This document shows, in pieces, positions 37,101 through 49,363 of a DNA stretch of 64,000 nt. The stretch is from Paragorgia papillata (Eukaryota > Cnidaria > Anthozoa > Scleralcyonacea > Coralliidae). The notes under the pieces were generated by a model. The model was not told where the DNA came from. It saw only the letters and a program-made list of their open reading frames with translations, and did no database searches. Every line of letters starts with the position of its first letter. Positions within the stretch are counted from its first letter, which is position 1. The translations under genes and the position numbers were made by a program. The stretch lies in contig JAWNZC010000001.1 in assembly GCA_035771165.1 (NCBI GenBank), forward strand, positions 992,001-1,056,000. The letters run 5' to 3'.

Positions 37101-37893
37101 GTTATGAAGCTGCAAATAGTATCGACAAACTTTTTAGTTTTCTGTGGCAATATATTCAGTTATCCGAAGAAGAAGTTACCGAAGCGTGTAAAGAGTTTGC
37201 AGAAAAATACTCTCGTGACGTTTCACAAGATCAACTGAAAGATGAAGTGATCCACCTAAAGTCGATTCATCAAGCTAATTTTGGAAAAAAAGAATTGGGT
37301 CCGCACAAACTCTTAAATAAAATCAACAAGCTTAACCTTGTTGAGATATTTGAGAACACGTGCGTGGCCTTGAGAATCTTCTGTACTCTGCCAGTTACTG
37401 TTGCATCTGCAGAGCGTTCATTCAGCAAATTAAACATCATCAAAAACTTTATGCGAAGTACGATGACGCAGGATAGGCTGAATGACCTTGCTGTTCTCAG
37501 TATAGAAAGTGAGCTGACAAGAAACGTTGACTTCACCGATATAATTGCCATGTTCGCTATGAAGAAAGCCCGTAAAGCGGCATTTTAATTATCAAATAGT
37601 ATTAGTGATTTAGCGTTCACTTGAAGATTTAAAAGAATTTTGTTAAAGTTAATTCAAAGCATTTGCTTTTGTGATATGTGTATATAATATTAATAATATG
37701 TTTTAGACAAATTCAAATGTTCAAAACAGTCAATAAATTGTATTAGTATGATATAGTATCATATATTACAGTAATGTGTGTAAAAAATTGTCTCAAATCC
37801 GCTCCACTGCTTCCAATCGTCATTCGTCAGAAATATTTAGGGGCCCGCGGTTCCATCTATCCCCGGGGCCCATCCTGGCTCTCGGCGGCCCTG
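34161..37893 (+). mobile_element. hAT transposon (copy 1) with 8-bp target duplication
   Basis: The ends are CAGGAGCGCCGAGAG and, on the other strand, CAGGGCCGCCGAGAG. They are flanked by the identical octamer CGTGGGTG at 34,153-34,160 and 37,894-37,901, the hallmark of hAT insertion. It sits in the gag region of the minus-strand BEL element. The sub-terminal sequences are rich in GGGGCCC. Confidence 0.93.
35003..37588 (+). pseudogene. hAT transposase (ZMYM/TTF type), one in-frame stop
   Basis: An 861-residue frame is interrupted only by TAA at 36,023. Residues 130-230 form the TTF-type zinc-finger region (RRWLVFSPMKNAFFCLPCRL). The core has MVDGTPD (first Asp) and CRGQGYDNAANMSG (second Asp), and the C-terminal dimerisation domain has ASAERSFSKLNII, containing the catalytic Glu. 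Everything else reads through without frameshifts, so this copy decayed recently or the stop could be a sequencing error. It is younger than copy 2, which has several frameshifts. Confidence 0.88.
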
Positions 37894-38797
37894 CGTGGGT
37901 GTTCTGGGAGAACCCTTTTCCTTGATGTCTCCTTACTGGGCCCAAAACTTCAGGAGCCTTGTAAAATCTTTGAGAAGGTTGGCTGCGTGTAATGGTGTTA
38001 TTTTGTAATCTGAACTTGTTCTTACCATCTTGTACAAAGGGCTTACAGTCTTTCATCAAGTCCACCAAGTGAGCTTCTCGTCATATTCTCTTTCGATTTT
38101 CCACTCTAATTCAGCTAGAGCAGCTGCTTCTTCCAGTCTCCTTGGTTCTCTCTTTGAGTCTCGTTGAGCCTTTTCTTCCTCTTCTTCCTTCGCTCTAGCT
38201 CTTGCTAACTCAACCTTTTTTTTCCAAGAGAACAGTTCTCAATTTTTCTTTCTGGGAACTAGAAGAGACTGTTGACAACCTTGACCCACGATAACTCATG
38301 GAAAATTCTACTGCACATTGAGATATTACCGTCAATTCCCTGAGGCGATTTAAGATGTAATTGTTGCCTGAATCTCCCCATAATATAAAAAACCTCCTTT
38401 GCAAAAGAGTGAATCGTTCGGTTTCGTTTTGACGTTTAGATTTTTTTATTCCAGGATAACATTTGGCATGTGTTGATTCGAACGAAAGCCACAAGGTCTC
38501 AACCCGGCTATGGAGTTCCTGAATAACTGGAGGATCCGTTATAGCATCAAGGTTCTCCTCGATGTATACTATGTCAATTTCAAGATCTTGAGTACATTTT
38601 GACCAAATTGTAGCGAGGCTTCGTTGCCTTTTAGTAGCCCGTTGGTGTAGGATTTTTACTGGGATCAGCGGCTTGTTAGGGTCATGTTGCTGTTCACTAT
38701 GCCCTGCTTGATCAATAGTTTCATAATTCATAACGCTCTCCAGAGCCGCCATATCACTATAAATAATGTCTTCATCACGAAGACTTCCGGTGGACAT
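37894..38797 (-). pseudogene. BEL gag, N-terminal part
   Basis: The ORF starts at 38,797, 63 bp inside the LTR, as expected for BEL gag. It has a helical, charged N-terminus (MSTGSLRDEDIIYSDMAAL) and continues, after a frameshift at about 38,210, with a Glu/Lys/Arg-rich coiled region (ARAKEEEEKAQRDSKREPRR). Stops occur near 38,060. The remainder of gag lies beyond the hAT insertion. No catalytic activity is expected, since gag is structural. Confidence 0.65.
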
Positions 38798-38859
38798 TTA
38801 GTACTGTTTACGAACTCGATTTTACTCAATTGTTTATCTTTTCAGAGACTTTTTCACTG

Positions 38860-39264
38860 TGTTTAGTCGAACTGCACGCGACACATTCCAACGCGTCATT
38901 TGCCCATTGGCTTTTATTTTAAAACCGTGAAAACTATAACAAATAAACGAGGCACACAATTACACTACAAACTACCTCACTATAACTTTCACTAAAATAC
39001 TTACGTTATACTCGCAACTGTACTTACAATCTGTGCCAGCAATTCTCACAAAGTTAATATCAACAGAAATGTTCGTATCCAGTTTAGATAACTTATAATA
39101 ACTAGTTGAGTATGACCTCTACAAACACATTTACTTTCAAACTCTTGTCCAAAACGTTTCTTTTACGTTTTATCTTGTGGCAGGACACCACGACGGCGTG
39201 TTCGCATAACTAAATCCCATGCTCCAGAATGCTGTGGACAACGAAATAAACTCTATCCTAAACA
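38860..39264 (-). repeat. BEL 5' LTR
   Basis: On the minus strand it starts TGTTTAGGATAG and ends TAAACA (6-bp terminal inversion). It is closely similar to 61,473-61,868, with several small indels. The outer flank on the element's strand is ACACA. Confidence 0.88.
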
Positions 39265-39279
39265 TGTGTGTGGTATATA

Positions 39280-39753
39280 CAGTCAACTCTCGCCTTGCGG
39301 ACACCCCGCTATTAAGGACAGTTGGTAAATCCCCGGCCGAAACTTACTATGAAATGTATTCAAATAATAACTCTCGCTATTACGGAATTGCGAACACTTC
39401 ATGTGGTCCCCAAAAAACATTTTTATTCTTCTACTCTCGTTACAACGGACACCTTGGACGTATTTTTCTTTCGACACATGAAAGTGAATGACTTTTTAAT
39501 TTATCGAGTGACATATTTATGTTACTGATTCATGTTACCGTTGTATTTTTGGTTTTGGAATAAAAAAAATATTTGAATACAAATTTTTGGCTTGTATTTT
39601 GACTTGTACTGTGTACTTAATATGTATCACAGTAAACGTCAACTAGAAATTGAAATAAACGGGATATTTTCATCGCATCCCGCTATTGCGGACTCGTTAT
39701 TACGGACACCAAATGACGGTCCCCAGGGTGTCCGCTATAACGAGAGTTGACTG
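39280..39753. mobile_element. pogo/Tigger-like MITE
   Basis: The 474-bp element has ends CAGTCAACTCTCGCCTTGCGG and the inverse CAGTCAACTCTCGTTATAGCGG, flanked by TA on both sides. It has no transposase and lies 15 bp outside the BEL LTR. Confidence 0.8.
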
Positions 39754-39757
39754 TATA

Positions 39758-39789
<32 letters not shown>

Positions 39790-39810
39790 ACGAACACGTA
39801 TATATATATA

Positions 39811-39906
39811 CAAACAAACAAACAAACAAACAAACAAACAAACAAACAAACAAACAAACAAACAAACAAACAAACAAACAAACAAACAAACAAACAAACA
39901 AACAAA
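39811..39906. repeat. (CAAA)n microsatellite
   Basis: About 24 uninterrupted CAAA units follow an (AT)n tract. Confidence 0.95.
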
Positions 39907-39949
39907 CCAAGAATATCAGGTATTTTGATATATATTTTCTGAACAACTA

Positions 39950-40340
39950 TGTCTACACTGTCTGCATATTTGACGTCTCCCTACACTATACTATACTACA
40001 CTGCACTAGTGTAGACAGTATAGTCTACACTGTAGATAGTGTGGGCAGTTAGTAGAGACAAGGCAGCAGTGTAAATAGTTGAGAATTCCTGAAATGACTG
40101 ACTACAGTCGGTGTACAGGTATGTACTGTACTAGTCAGTCAGTATGTATGTAGAGTGTAAATAGTGTGCATAGTCTGGTGTATAGTCATGCAGTGTAGAT
40201 AGTTTACACAGTCAGAGTAGACAGTCAGACTGAGTCAGTCACTGCCTGTATATACTGCCTGTCTACATCATCTGTCTCTACTGACTATTTTTACTTTCTC
40301 TGTCCATGTTGACTCTTTACACTGTTTATCTCAACGTCTA
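39950..40340. repeat. Degenerate tandem repeats of AGTCTACACTG type
   Basis: Words such as GTAGACAGT, CTACACTG and GTAGATAGT recur on both orientations at irregular spacing. This is low-complexity sequence with no ORF. Confidence 0.6.
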
Positions 40341-40875
40341 CATTGACCAAGAATATCAACTGTACCAAAGGAAATATAAGACTCTACCAGTTGACAGCAT
40401 AAAATGTTGACCAAATGTTGTCTCTAAACTGAAACGTCTTTGGCTTCAAAACCCTGTACCAGGGCTGCAAATAACAGCCGGTCATCGGACATTGTCCGGC
40501 ATGATTGTACGTTATTGTCCGCCCAAACCTCATTATGGCCGGTCATTATGACGGGTCAATTCAAACTTACAGAGTTAATAGTTAGTCTTTAAGATGTTTT
40601 GTCCATTTAATACAATTAAATATTAATAATAATATGTTAGTAAAAGTATACAGAAAGGAATTAAGGAAACATTTTTCATGGTGGTTTTCAATTCGGCCTG
40701 AAATTCTAATCAATGAGCCCGTGCGACAGGTCAGTGACACACGTATGTACGCTAAGCTATAGTCTAGCGTATTTCGCTGAAGGTATAGAGATTCAATAGC
40801 TTGATCAGTGTATGGTGTAGTTTTCTCCTACGAAGATCAACAAATAAGTAAACAAATTCTCCCAACTATAATAGT

Positions 40876-41178
40876 TTGCTCACAGGCAGAGTTCTCGTTG
40901 TCAAATGTCAAACAGACAGAGTTTTGAGCATGCAGTTCCAAGCAGAAGTTAAGCGTGATCTAAAACAACTTGAGGAAACCCTTGCTACGAATATAGAAGC
41001 CAGAAGTTATTGTGAAAACTTATACAACAAGTACAATTCAGACATTATCTGGTTAAAGAAGAAAGAATCCGTCATCAGTGAAGAAAATTCTGAAAGAGAT
41101 CATCTTGGCCAAACTTTGATTCCTGAAGATATCGAAGTAATTGTGGGAACCAATATAATATTTCAGAATAACACTTGA
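40876..41178 (+). CDS. Doubtful hypothetical exon
   Basis: The 100-residue frame is charged and helical (FQAEVKRDLKQLEETLATNIEAR). TTTGCTCACAG just upstream would serve as a splice acceptor, so it could be the last exon of an unseen gene. No homologue is recognised, and it may be chance. Confidence 0.2.
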   Translation: MLTGRVLVVKCQTDRVLSMQFQAEVKRDLKQLEETLATNIEARSYCENLYNKYNSDIIWLKKKESVISEENSERDHLGQTLIPEDIEVIVGTNIIFQNNT

Positions 41179-43126
41179 TATATTTTATAACATTTATAAT
41201 TATAACAACTTTATATTTAATTAACTTTTGAGAAACTGCCAAAGTTAGAACTAAAGTAAACTTAAACTAACTATATTTATTACTCGAGTTAAGTTTTACT
41301 TTTTACAAGGTTCCAAATGAGCTCAGTTACACCTGGGAACCCCAAGTACAAGGTTTCTCAAATTTAGGCAAAAAAATTAAAAACTAGGCAAGCAGAAAGT
41401 ATAAATTAGGTTGTCTAGTTTTAAAGCAATACAGTGTAAAACATATCAAATCCATAGTTAGCAGATTGCTTTAGCTTTTTGTTCTATAATATCCTGCTGT
41501 TTGTTTAATTTATTAATCCCAACACCATGCAACCCAACACCTTGACTCATCTTTATATGTCAACACATCCGCGTTAAAGACGTCATTGCCTTTCCACTGC
41601 TAAGCTTGGGTCTGGGGACGTCCTAGTTTTGGGTGCAGAAGACTGGAAACGTCCTAGTTTTTGTCAATTCTAGGACGTTCTCAGGCTCTACGCCAAAAAA
41701 ACTAGGACGTTCTCAGACTCTCCGCCTAGAAAACTAGGCCGTTCTCAGGCCTTTACGTCTCGTTCTGACTCTCTGCGCTTCAGATTATCGCGTGAGCATG
41801 ATTAGCATGATATGCATTGAATAAATATCATTGTTTACACGTCCTGTCCACAGATGTTCTTTATTTTGTCAACTCACGACGTGACGACCAGGATTGGAGG
41901 TTATTGAATAAGGAATGGATTTACATGTTTATATTGAATAATCTGCAAAATATTATTATATTTTGGTGCATTTCAGACGCAGTAGATAAGTATTTGCGTG
42001 GATGAAGTACATCTTAATTCACCTCTTGTCTTAAATGACTCGGTAGTCAGATCTACGACCGATAACTGGACAGAATAACCATTGTTATTCTATTTTTCAC
42101 CGATTTTAATATGTCATAGCACTACAAAACTGTTGTTGCCGCATTAAACTATAGTGTTTAATTTAATAGAAGGCTGAGAAGCATAGTAGAATCCCGCTAT
42201 TTCGAATTCTCAAGGGAACGAAAAATTGTTAGACATAGCTATTAGCTGGAGGGTAGTAAGTAGTATTGAAGTGTTTTAACATTCAGAGGTAGTAGTTTTC
42301 AGTTCAAGATAGCGAGTGTTTCGAGGTCACTATTCTATTATCGCAAACAGTCTAACAGATGAGAAATATAATAATTCAAAGCTCCAAGAGCACTTAAAAA
42401 CCTTGACAGCGACCGACAGACATGCTTTTATCGCATTTTGATTATAATCTAGCGTTTGACATCGATGCTTGCGCAGTCAGTGCGCGTGAAAAAGGCGATT
42501 ACCTGCTATGTTTTCGCATACAAGACAAGCGAAATACTGGGATAGACGACCTTTGGTTTATAATTTTAAAATTTGTGTCACTGTAGAATGGCCGGAAGCG
42601 TGAGATCAGCGTTGATGCCTACTTGGTGACTGATAAAAGGTTTTCCTGCGTATTTTTCTGCGTATATATTTTTTCTCTGTTTTTCTTGAGGCACTATGGA
42701 TTGTTATTTAATAACAAAAGCCCATAAATTCCTTTTCTTGTCAATATAAAAGAAAATTTAGAAGAGCATCGCGATAACGCAATTCATGTATGTTGTGTGA
42801 TATTATATAATTAGACGCAAATGCAAACTTGACTACCTGCTACCAAAAATCTTAACCTTTGTAATTTAGAGACATTTGGCTGATTTGCCTGTAATATTTA
42901 TACTATGTATATAAACTCTGTATATAAAGCTGAAAACAATTGTCTCAAATGGAACCTTTCACAGTCAGTTGTCATTTATCAATACAATATATGTTATTTA
43001 ATGTAATGTATTAATTGTTACTGGCAGTATATATGTACTATAAAAAACTAAAAAGAGAAAATATACTTAGTTTCTTATTACTTGTTTCAATCCGGTTATT
43101 GGTTAATGGTTTTGGCATTTGTACCA

Positions 43127-43176
43127 CTGCCACACCCACGGCCACACCCACTGCCACACCCACTGCCACACCCACT
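43127..43176. repeat. 12-bp tandem repeat
   Basis: Four copies of GCCACACCCACT with one G/C variant. Confidence 0.85.
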
Positions 43177-43384
43177 TGTGAAACTGAAATTAGGCTATCA
43201 ATTTTTCAATCGCTGAACCCGAGGCACAAAAAATTGCTCATTTGGAACCCTGCTTTTTATGTTACAGTTTATACTGACAGTCACAGGGTCCTAGGCTATA
43301 TTAATTTATTATATAGCATGCTATCGGATATGAGCTTTTGCGTAATCTCATTGGTTCCCTACTACCAGGCTATCAGCTCATATC

Positions 43385-43740
43385 CTGCTACACACGTAAA
43401 AACGCGCAAGCTGTTACATACCTGCAAGCAAGTTGTTACAAGGCTGTTCAACAGGCTGTCACCGTGGTGTGTTCGCACTGGTTGTTCCCAGTCTGTTAAC
43501 ATGTCTGTAACAGGTTGTTGACAACGTGTAACAAGGCTGATGACTCCAACAGACTGATGACAAGTTGTTCCAACAACCTGTTACCACTCTGCACTTAACA
43601 AGTTGTTAACAGGTTGATGCTAACAAGGTTGTAGCAGCTTCTTGAATGAACAGCATTGTTACAACTTGTTCCCAGCCTTGCTACAAGCCTGTTGCGAACA
43701 CATCCTGTTGACAAGCTGTGAGATTTATATGTGTGTAGTA
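43385..43740. repeat. MITE rich in AACAAGTTGTT palindromes
   Basis: The outer ends CTGCTACACACGT and (reverse) CTACTACACACAT are inverted. The interior is filled with variants of AACAAGTTGTTAACAGG in both orientations. Confidence 0.55.
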
Positions 43741-44314
43741 GAGGAAAAACAAGATGGCGGCATGTTTTTTTAAATTACGTCTTTTTTTCTTCAAAAAGCC
43801 CACTAAATTAACGGGTTGATATTAATTTGTTGCCAAACAAAGAAACTCACGGTTAAAATCAAGCTTACAACACACATTTCGTAGGAGATCACCAGTAAAG
43901 AGACTTTTTTTATTTAGATAAGCATTTGGAGTAGTAAAAAAAAGCATGTTCTTTTTCAAAAAACAACCAACTAAGTAATTTAGTTTCACTGCCAAAGGTG
44001 TTTCAGTTTCATTTTTGCATGAAATCAAAACCTTTTTCACGACAGCAACGCTAATATAAACAACTGACCCACCTTTTGACTTCATAAAGGTACCTTTTAA
44101 TCTTTTTTGTTGATCTGCTTAACACATTTTTTGCCTCTCGAGTAACACTTATGCAACATTTCAAAGCTGTTTGCCGAACAGCTCAGCGAGAAACTCTGTG
44201 TGAATGCGTCATTACGCATGGCGGAAGTATTAGTTGCCTATGCCGGAAGTTTGTCGTTTGAAAGAGTTCGCTGTAATTTTGTCCGCTCTTGTACATTGCT
44301 TGGCTATATAATAA

Positions 44315-44404
44315 AACAGTTATACCATTCGCTCTCGTCGTATACGAACTAATAGCCAACTCGGCGAAGCGCCTCCTTGGCTATGAGCTCATGGTATAAC
44401 TGTT
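44315..44404. repeat. Short inverted-repeat element with GGCGAAGCGC loop
   Basis: AACAGTTATACCA at 44,315 and TGGTATAACTGTT at 44,392 form perfect 13-bp arms. An inner TAGCCAA/TTGGCTA pair encloses CTCGGCGAAGCGCCTCC. Confidence 0.7.
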
Positions 44405-45136
44405 AAATATACCATGCATTTTATGTTGTAATTGTAAACATCAGGGTCAGTGTCTATTTCAGCTGATCGACAATGAGAAGAGATTTTTGTATCATTTTTG
44501 TATCAATCCTTATTCCTGTACTATATTATAGATTGTTTTTAAAATGGATCATGCATTACGTAGTACTAGTTTACTGTTAATTTTCGAGATAAAAAATCTA
44601 TTCTGATTCCTCGTGCATCCCATCATGATAAATGGATGCATTTATAAAAAGTAGGGGAAATCTTAGTCCATCTGTCCAGAATTTCTACATGTCCGACCAC
44701 TTTCTGGCCTGGCCTGACATTTGTCCTTCTATGTCAAAAAATTATTTGCAGGCCTGCTGTACAGTGCTGTTCGGTCGGCCTCTTGATACTTTGATAGTAT
44801 TTCTCACAATAAATTTCATGGTCCACATTTTCATTCTAAATTATTAAAATTTGCATAAAATATAATTTTGACAATTAATTGTGAAGGATGACTGCACAAA
44901 ATACTATTTTCAATTTTAATATCAATAACAGGTCATTTAATAACATAGTACCGTACCCAGTCTAAAATTGTAAGATTGACTCTCATATTGTAGACTTCGT
45001 CAGTGAAATGAACCCTTTTTGGTGCATAAAGAAGGATGACGTTATGGAAGCTCTCACTGTAATACATAGCCCGGCACTAAAATTATAAAATTAGGGTCAC
45101 ATTAGAAGTATTCTAGACTTATTAATGTTTTATTCT

Positions 45137-48100
45137 TCATTTTGCAATACATGAAATGAAAAAGCTTAAATTGGTATTATCAGGTATTGTAGGATGGGGG
45201 AAGGACTCATTTATGCTTGAATCATGGCCTGTTTGATAATACAGTAAACCATAAAGTGGTAAAATATCCCCTGGAATACAGTTCTTCCCCTCCCAGTAGT
45301 AAGTTAGTGTGTCAGACTGAGTAGTTATGCTCACAGTAGCAAAGTCTTTTGCATTTTTGTAAATGCTTGTTGACATGATGGCCTTTGTAAGTGCTGTGGC
45401 TGCAGCAGGACTCTTTACAATAGTTTTTGTTGGAATGTAGTCAGTCTGTGTCCTACATCTTGATTCTTGGTTGCAGTTCTCATGGTTTCCCTAGCAACAA
45501 ATTGAAATACATGTAAATTGATACAATCTCCAAACATTATAACATACTTCATATTTATCAAAAATGGCTATATTCACATGCTACATAATAATACAATTTA
45601 CTAATACAATTTATATATAATAATACAATTTATTTACTGTGAAAATTTATCCTTGACCTTGTAATTAATAAGGGAGCTTGAATTTATATAAGCCTTGTGG
45701 TTTCTTTTTAAGCTTCCTTCCCACTAATTTGTTATCATACATGTATTTTATGTCTATAAGTTGGTGGTAAATCAAATGATTAAAAAAATATTATATATTA
45801 AACACAATTGTTATTATGCAATTTAGTACTTATTATAATTACAAGTACCTTATAATGTTCAACTATATTCAGTACACTCTTCTGGAGTTTAGTTGCATCA
45901 CCATCACAATGCTTCATGGCATAGAAGAAATGAGTTTTTACACTTTTTACTACAAAAAAGTGTATAATGTAAGCATATACAGTGGAACCTCATTAATACG
46001 ACCACTGTCAGGCAAAAAAAATTTGGTTGTAATAATGGGGTGGTCGTATTAACGAGGGAGTATTACACTACTTAGAATGTATTCAGGCCAGTCATAATAA
46101 CGGTCATAATAACGAGGTGTTCATTTAATATTGTGTATATATAATTTAGTGGCATAGGAAGCCCTCTGAATAGTAAAAGTGGGTGGTAATTTTCGAAGTT
46201 TATAGTTCTTACTATATGTCACGAGATTGCTACTTACAGTAGTACATAGTATTACATAATGTCTGGTACCTTTGTCAGAAAGTTCACAGGACCAAACTTT
46301 TCCTTCATTTTTCAGGGTTCCTCTTGCAACTTTGCTCATTACTTTCTTCACGCTTTTACCTCCTTGTCGTCAGTACAGTGTACAAGAGATATCATGCAAC
46401 AGTCAGAGTATTAATATCATTTGCAAGTATCAATTATGTGATGATTGCAGGAAACAAATAATTATTCATTAATTAATTTTATGAGTAATTATTATAAGTG
46501 TATGTACAATATATTTATTATATTTTAGCAGTCTGACATTTGTTAGAAGCTAAGCTACTTGTCTTACCATGCCATGTGTCAAATGAATTGGTAATTCCAC
46601 GAGCCACAAGTTCATTTTTTAAGCAAATTACTGTGTCATGGCTTACTTCCGTAATATTCAATTCTACACAAAGCAAATGGTTTTGCATTTACTACACAAT
46701 GTTTAAATTTTACCAACATTAATAATTTCAGTATACTGTACATAAAAATTAAAATTTTATAATAAGGCCCAAAAAAAAAGTCTTCTGTTTCTGGTCAGCG
46801 TGCGCATCATCTTTTTTCTTGTGCGTCGATACTTTTTTTTAAACATTTTTAATATTAATTGACTACAAATGACACCAGTGGATATTAAATATTTGATCTG
46901 TCTATTCTCAACCAATGTTTCCTATGAAAACCTCTGGTATGTTTGCCGGCACTGATTGAAGGCTTCATATTTCAATCATGTGTTCATGCTACATGTTCTG
47001 TATAACATGTGACAAGTATATTATAAGAATACTCAACATGTTTCAGATGTCTGTTCAATCAAGGTTTGCCTTGGGGGGGGGGGGGGGGAGGACCAAAAAA
47101 ACCCGGCTTTTTTGGCCTAAACATAAATTACATTTCTTACCTTCTTTGTAAACTATCCAAAAGAGAAAGGCTCATGGGCTTTTCTCGCGATGCTGCACTA
47201 GCAATTTCCACTCTGGAACAATTGGATATGCCAATTACTTTGTGGTTCCTAAAATAATTTACTAGGTCAAATTTGCTCATTGTATAATGATTCACAATCA
47301 CAAATTAATGGTTGGTATAATGCAAACATTAAAAATAATGTTGTGTGTCAGCAATGAATTATAGAGGACATCTTATTATATGTACAATATCATACTACAG
47401 ACTGTTTCATACAATCTATAAAAGCTAGGAACAAAATACAATCTATGAAAGGAACAAAATAAAAAAGATAACACTAAATATTACTAAATTGAGAACTAAC
47501 TCATATACAAGTTAGAAAATAAAATACAGTACTTACGTCATACTGATAGCTGTTACTGTTGTATGATATGCTGTCCGAACAGAGTCGTACCTTGCATCAA
47601 TCATTATACCCTAAAGTGACATAAGTGATACATTCAATTAGCATGTGTTCTATAGCCCTAGCTATCTCAGTGCAATTATTTGGTAACTACATGTAATATA
47701 TAGATATTTTGCATATGTTTGAGCAATTTGTGCCATAGCAATTACCTCTCCAAGTTGTCCATATTTTTCATTGTTCTTTATTTCATTAATGGCTCCAGAA
47801 CATTCATAACTGGTTAATTCTTCCACAACATCTATGTAGTTCATTCCATGGTATACTGCAATTAGATTGAAGGTACAGGTAAGTTCAGGTGTTTTGTACA
47901 GGTATGTACTGTCAGGATATACTGTGGCAGTACTAGGGAGGGCCTTGGGTGAGCCCGTGTATCCACCAAAACATGTATTAATGATTAATTTACTCCTGTT
48001 TTTATATTCAAATAGAGACCTATGAAGATATCCTATTTTGCTTTTTGGACCTCACTTTGATACCCTAAGCTATCCAGAATTATGAGTGCCACCTCAAAAA

Positions 48101-49363
48101 TCCTGTATAAGTAAGTTAATTTTTAGCTGTCACTGTTTCCTAAGACAAAACAGAAATTAACGAATGCCTGAAAAATCTTATTCATGTCATTTATGAACAA
48201 TAATTATAAGTGCACCTACCATCAAAAACATAATGTTCATTTACATGTCCAAGTCTGGCAGCTTGACAGAAATTTTCATATTGTGATGCGAGTAGCCCTG
48301 CAGAGGTGAAACTGTGCACCATCCTATAAAGAAGTGGGGAAAATGTATTTTATATATTTAAAATATTTTAAGCACAATGTTGTCATGTATCTGTCAGTAC
48401 ATTTATTTATTCAGTGGTGGTGACTACTTCTAAAGGACTCTCAGTGGCTAAGTGCAATCAACTCACTCACAATCAACTCACCCACCAACTGAAAATGAAT
48501 GAACCATAAATGAATTAATATACATAATTGTGTGTATTATTGTATAATTGCTATTACTGTAATTATAATATATTTTATAATATATATGGAGTAGAAATTA
48601 TCTAGTTTGATAAATATTACAAAAATATAAGTTATACTAACCTGACATTCACATAATATTTCCCAGCAGAACAACTGCTCATCATAGAGGACGAAAACCG
48701 CTCAACTAAATGTTTATTTCTGCACCGAAAAACTACCTTGGCGCAATGGCTATTTTTGGTCACTCTGGCTATGTTGACGGTGGAGAGGTCATACTTTCCC
48801 CCACAGTGGCAGCTATGCCCTCTTTCCGTAAAGAACTTGAAGAGTCGTACCAAAGCAGTGCCGCATACCAGGTAAATCTCATAATTTTCTTGACAAAGAC
48901 TATGGAGCTGCGTTTTTGGATTCAACAGCGACAGTGGTGGTAATGGCCGTGTTGAAGAGCAAGTCGACGAGTCTTCTTCATCATTATCGTAAAAAATATG
49001 CACAAACTCGTCATACTCAGGGTTAGATGGACCAGACAGTATGCCGGTTGACTGAACAACTTGTTTGGCAGTAGTTGATGGATGATGTACTATCCAGTTG
49101 TCGAGAAGAGCTTCAATCAAATCGGCATTCACCGTTCTTGACCTGTTCAAGTTTAGTTCGCCTTTTATTTTGCCAAGTTTTTCCCTGATGCCTTCCAAGC
49201 GAACCTCATCATCTTTGAACACTTCGATTTTCAAGTGAATGCAGGATTTCTTGCTTTTGAGGTTTTCTTTATTAACTTCGTAGTACAAACGGTTTCTCTT
49301 TCGTTTCTTCGTCAAAGGCGACAACGGTTGTACATCGTGACGATCGTGTAGTGCATCCGCCAT
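45137..49363 (-). CDS. Nine-exon gene, transposase-derived-looking protein
   Basis: Exons on the minus strand: 49,363-48,642; 48,323-48,220; 47,855-47,746; 47,610-47,537; 47,248-47,141; 46,663-46,568; 46,359-46,270; 45,949-45,849; 45,490-45,137. All have GT-AG borders, and phases agree except between exons 5 and 6, where one base is missing, so a small exon may be overlooked. An AATAAA follows the stop. The product has a basic N-terminus, a Cys/His knuckle (SCHCGGKY), MIDARYDSVRTAYHT with candidate catalytic Asp, SFDTWHG, and a WSCELSDK...HFFYAMKHCDGD segment. I recognise this as a family recurrent in aquatic animals and probably of DDE-transposase origin. The last exon lacks the expected E-containing end. 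It could be a domesticated gene. Confidence 0.7.
45980..46121. mobile_element. Truncated pogo-like MITE in an intron
   Basis: It starts CAGTGGAACCTCATTAATACGACC after TA and continues with internal copies of GGTCGTATTAACGAGG and GGTCATAATAACGAGG. It lies between exons 7 and 8 of the minus-strand gene. Confidence 0.55.

Larger units (their letters stand above)
29196..39264 (-). mobile_element. BEL/Pao LTR retrotransposon, 5' half (LTR, gag, protease), with nested hATs
   Basis: Reading leftward from 39,264: a 405-bp LTR, the gag start, an hAT insertion (37,893-34,161), more gag, a second hAT (about 33,390-29,791), then zinc knuckle and protease. Reverse transcriptase, RNase H and integrase are absent from this strand and instead occur at 57,217-61,868 (+). 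Frameshifts in gag show it is old. Confidence 0.8.
40341..45136. other. Largely gene-free stretch
   Basis: It holds MITE-like inverted repeats and a short 12-bp tandem repeat (listed separately), pogo-like remnants at about 42,185 (TAGAATCCCGCTATTTCGAA), and one doubtful 100-residue ORF. No gene with recognised domains is seen. Confidence 0.6.

Noticed and set aside
39700..39897. Minus ORF with VCLF repeats
   Set aside because: It is the (CAAA)n microsatellite translated.
43015..43521. 168-residue ORF on the plus strand
   Set aside because: It runs through a tandem repeat and a MITE and has no domain or splice context.
40453..44754. An hAT-like element between CAGGGCTGCAAATAA (40,453) and TTATTTGCAGGCCTG (about 44,740)
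   Set aside because: The ends look inverted, but the flanks do not give a convincing 8-bp duplication and no transposase lies between; probably coincidence or separate remnants.
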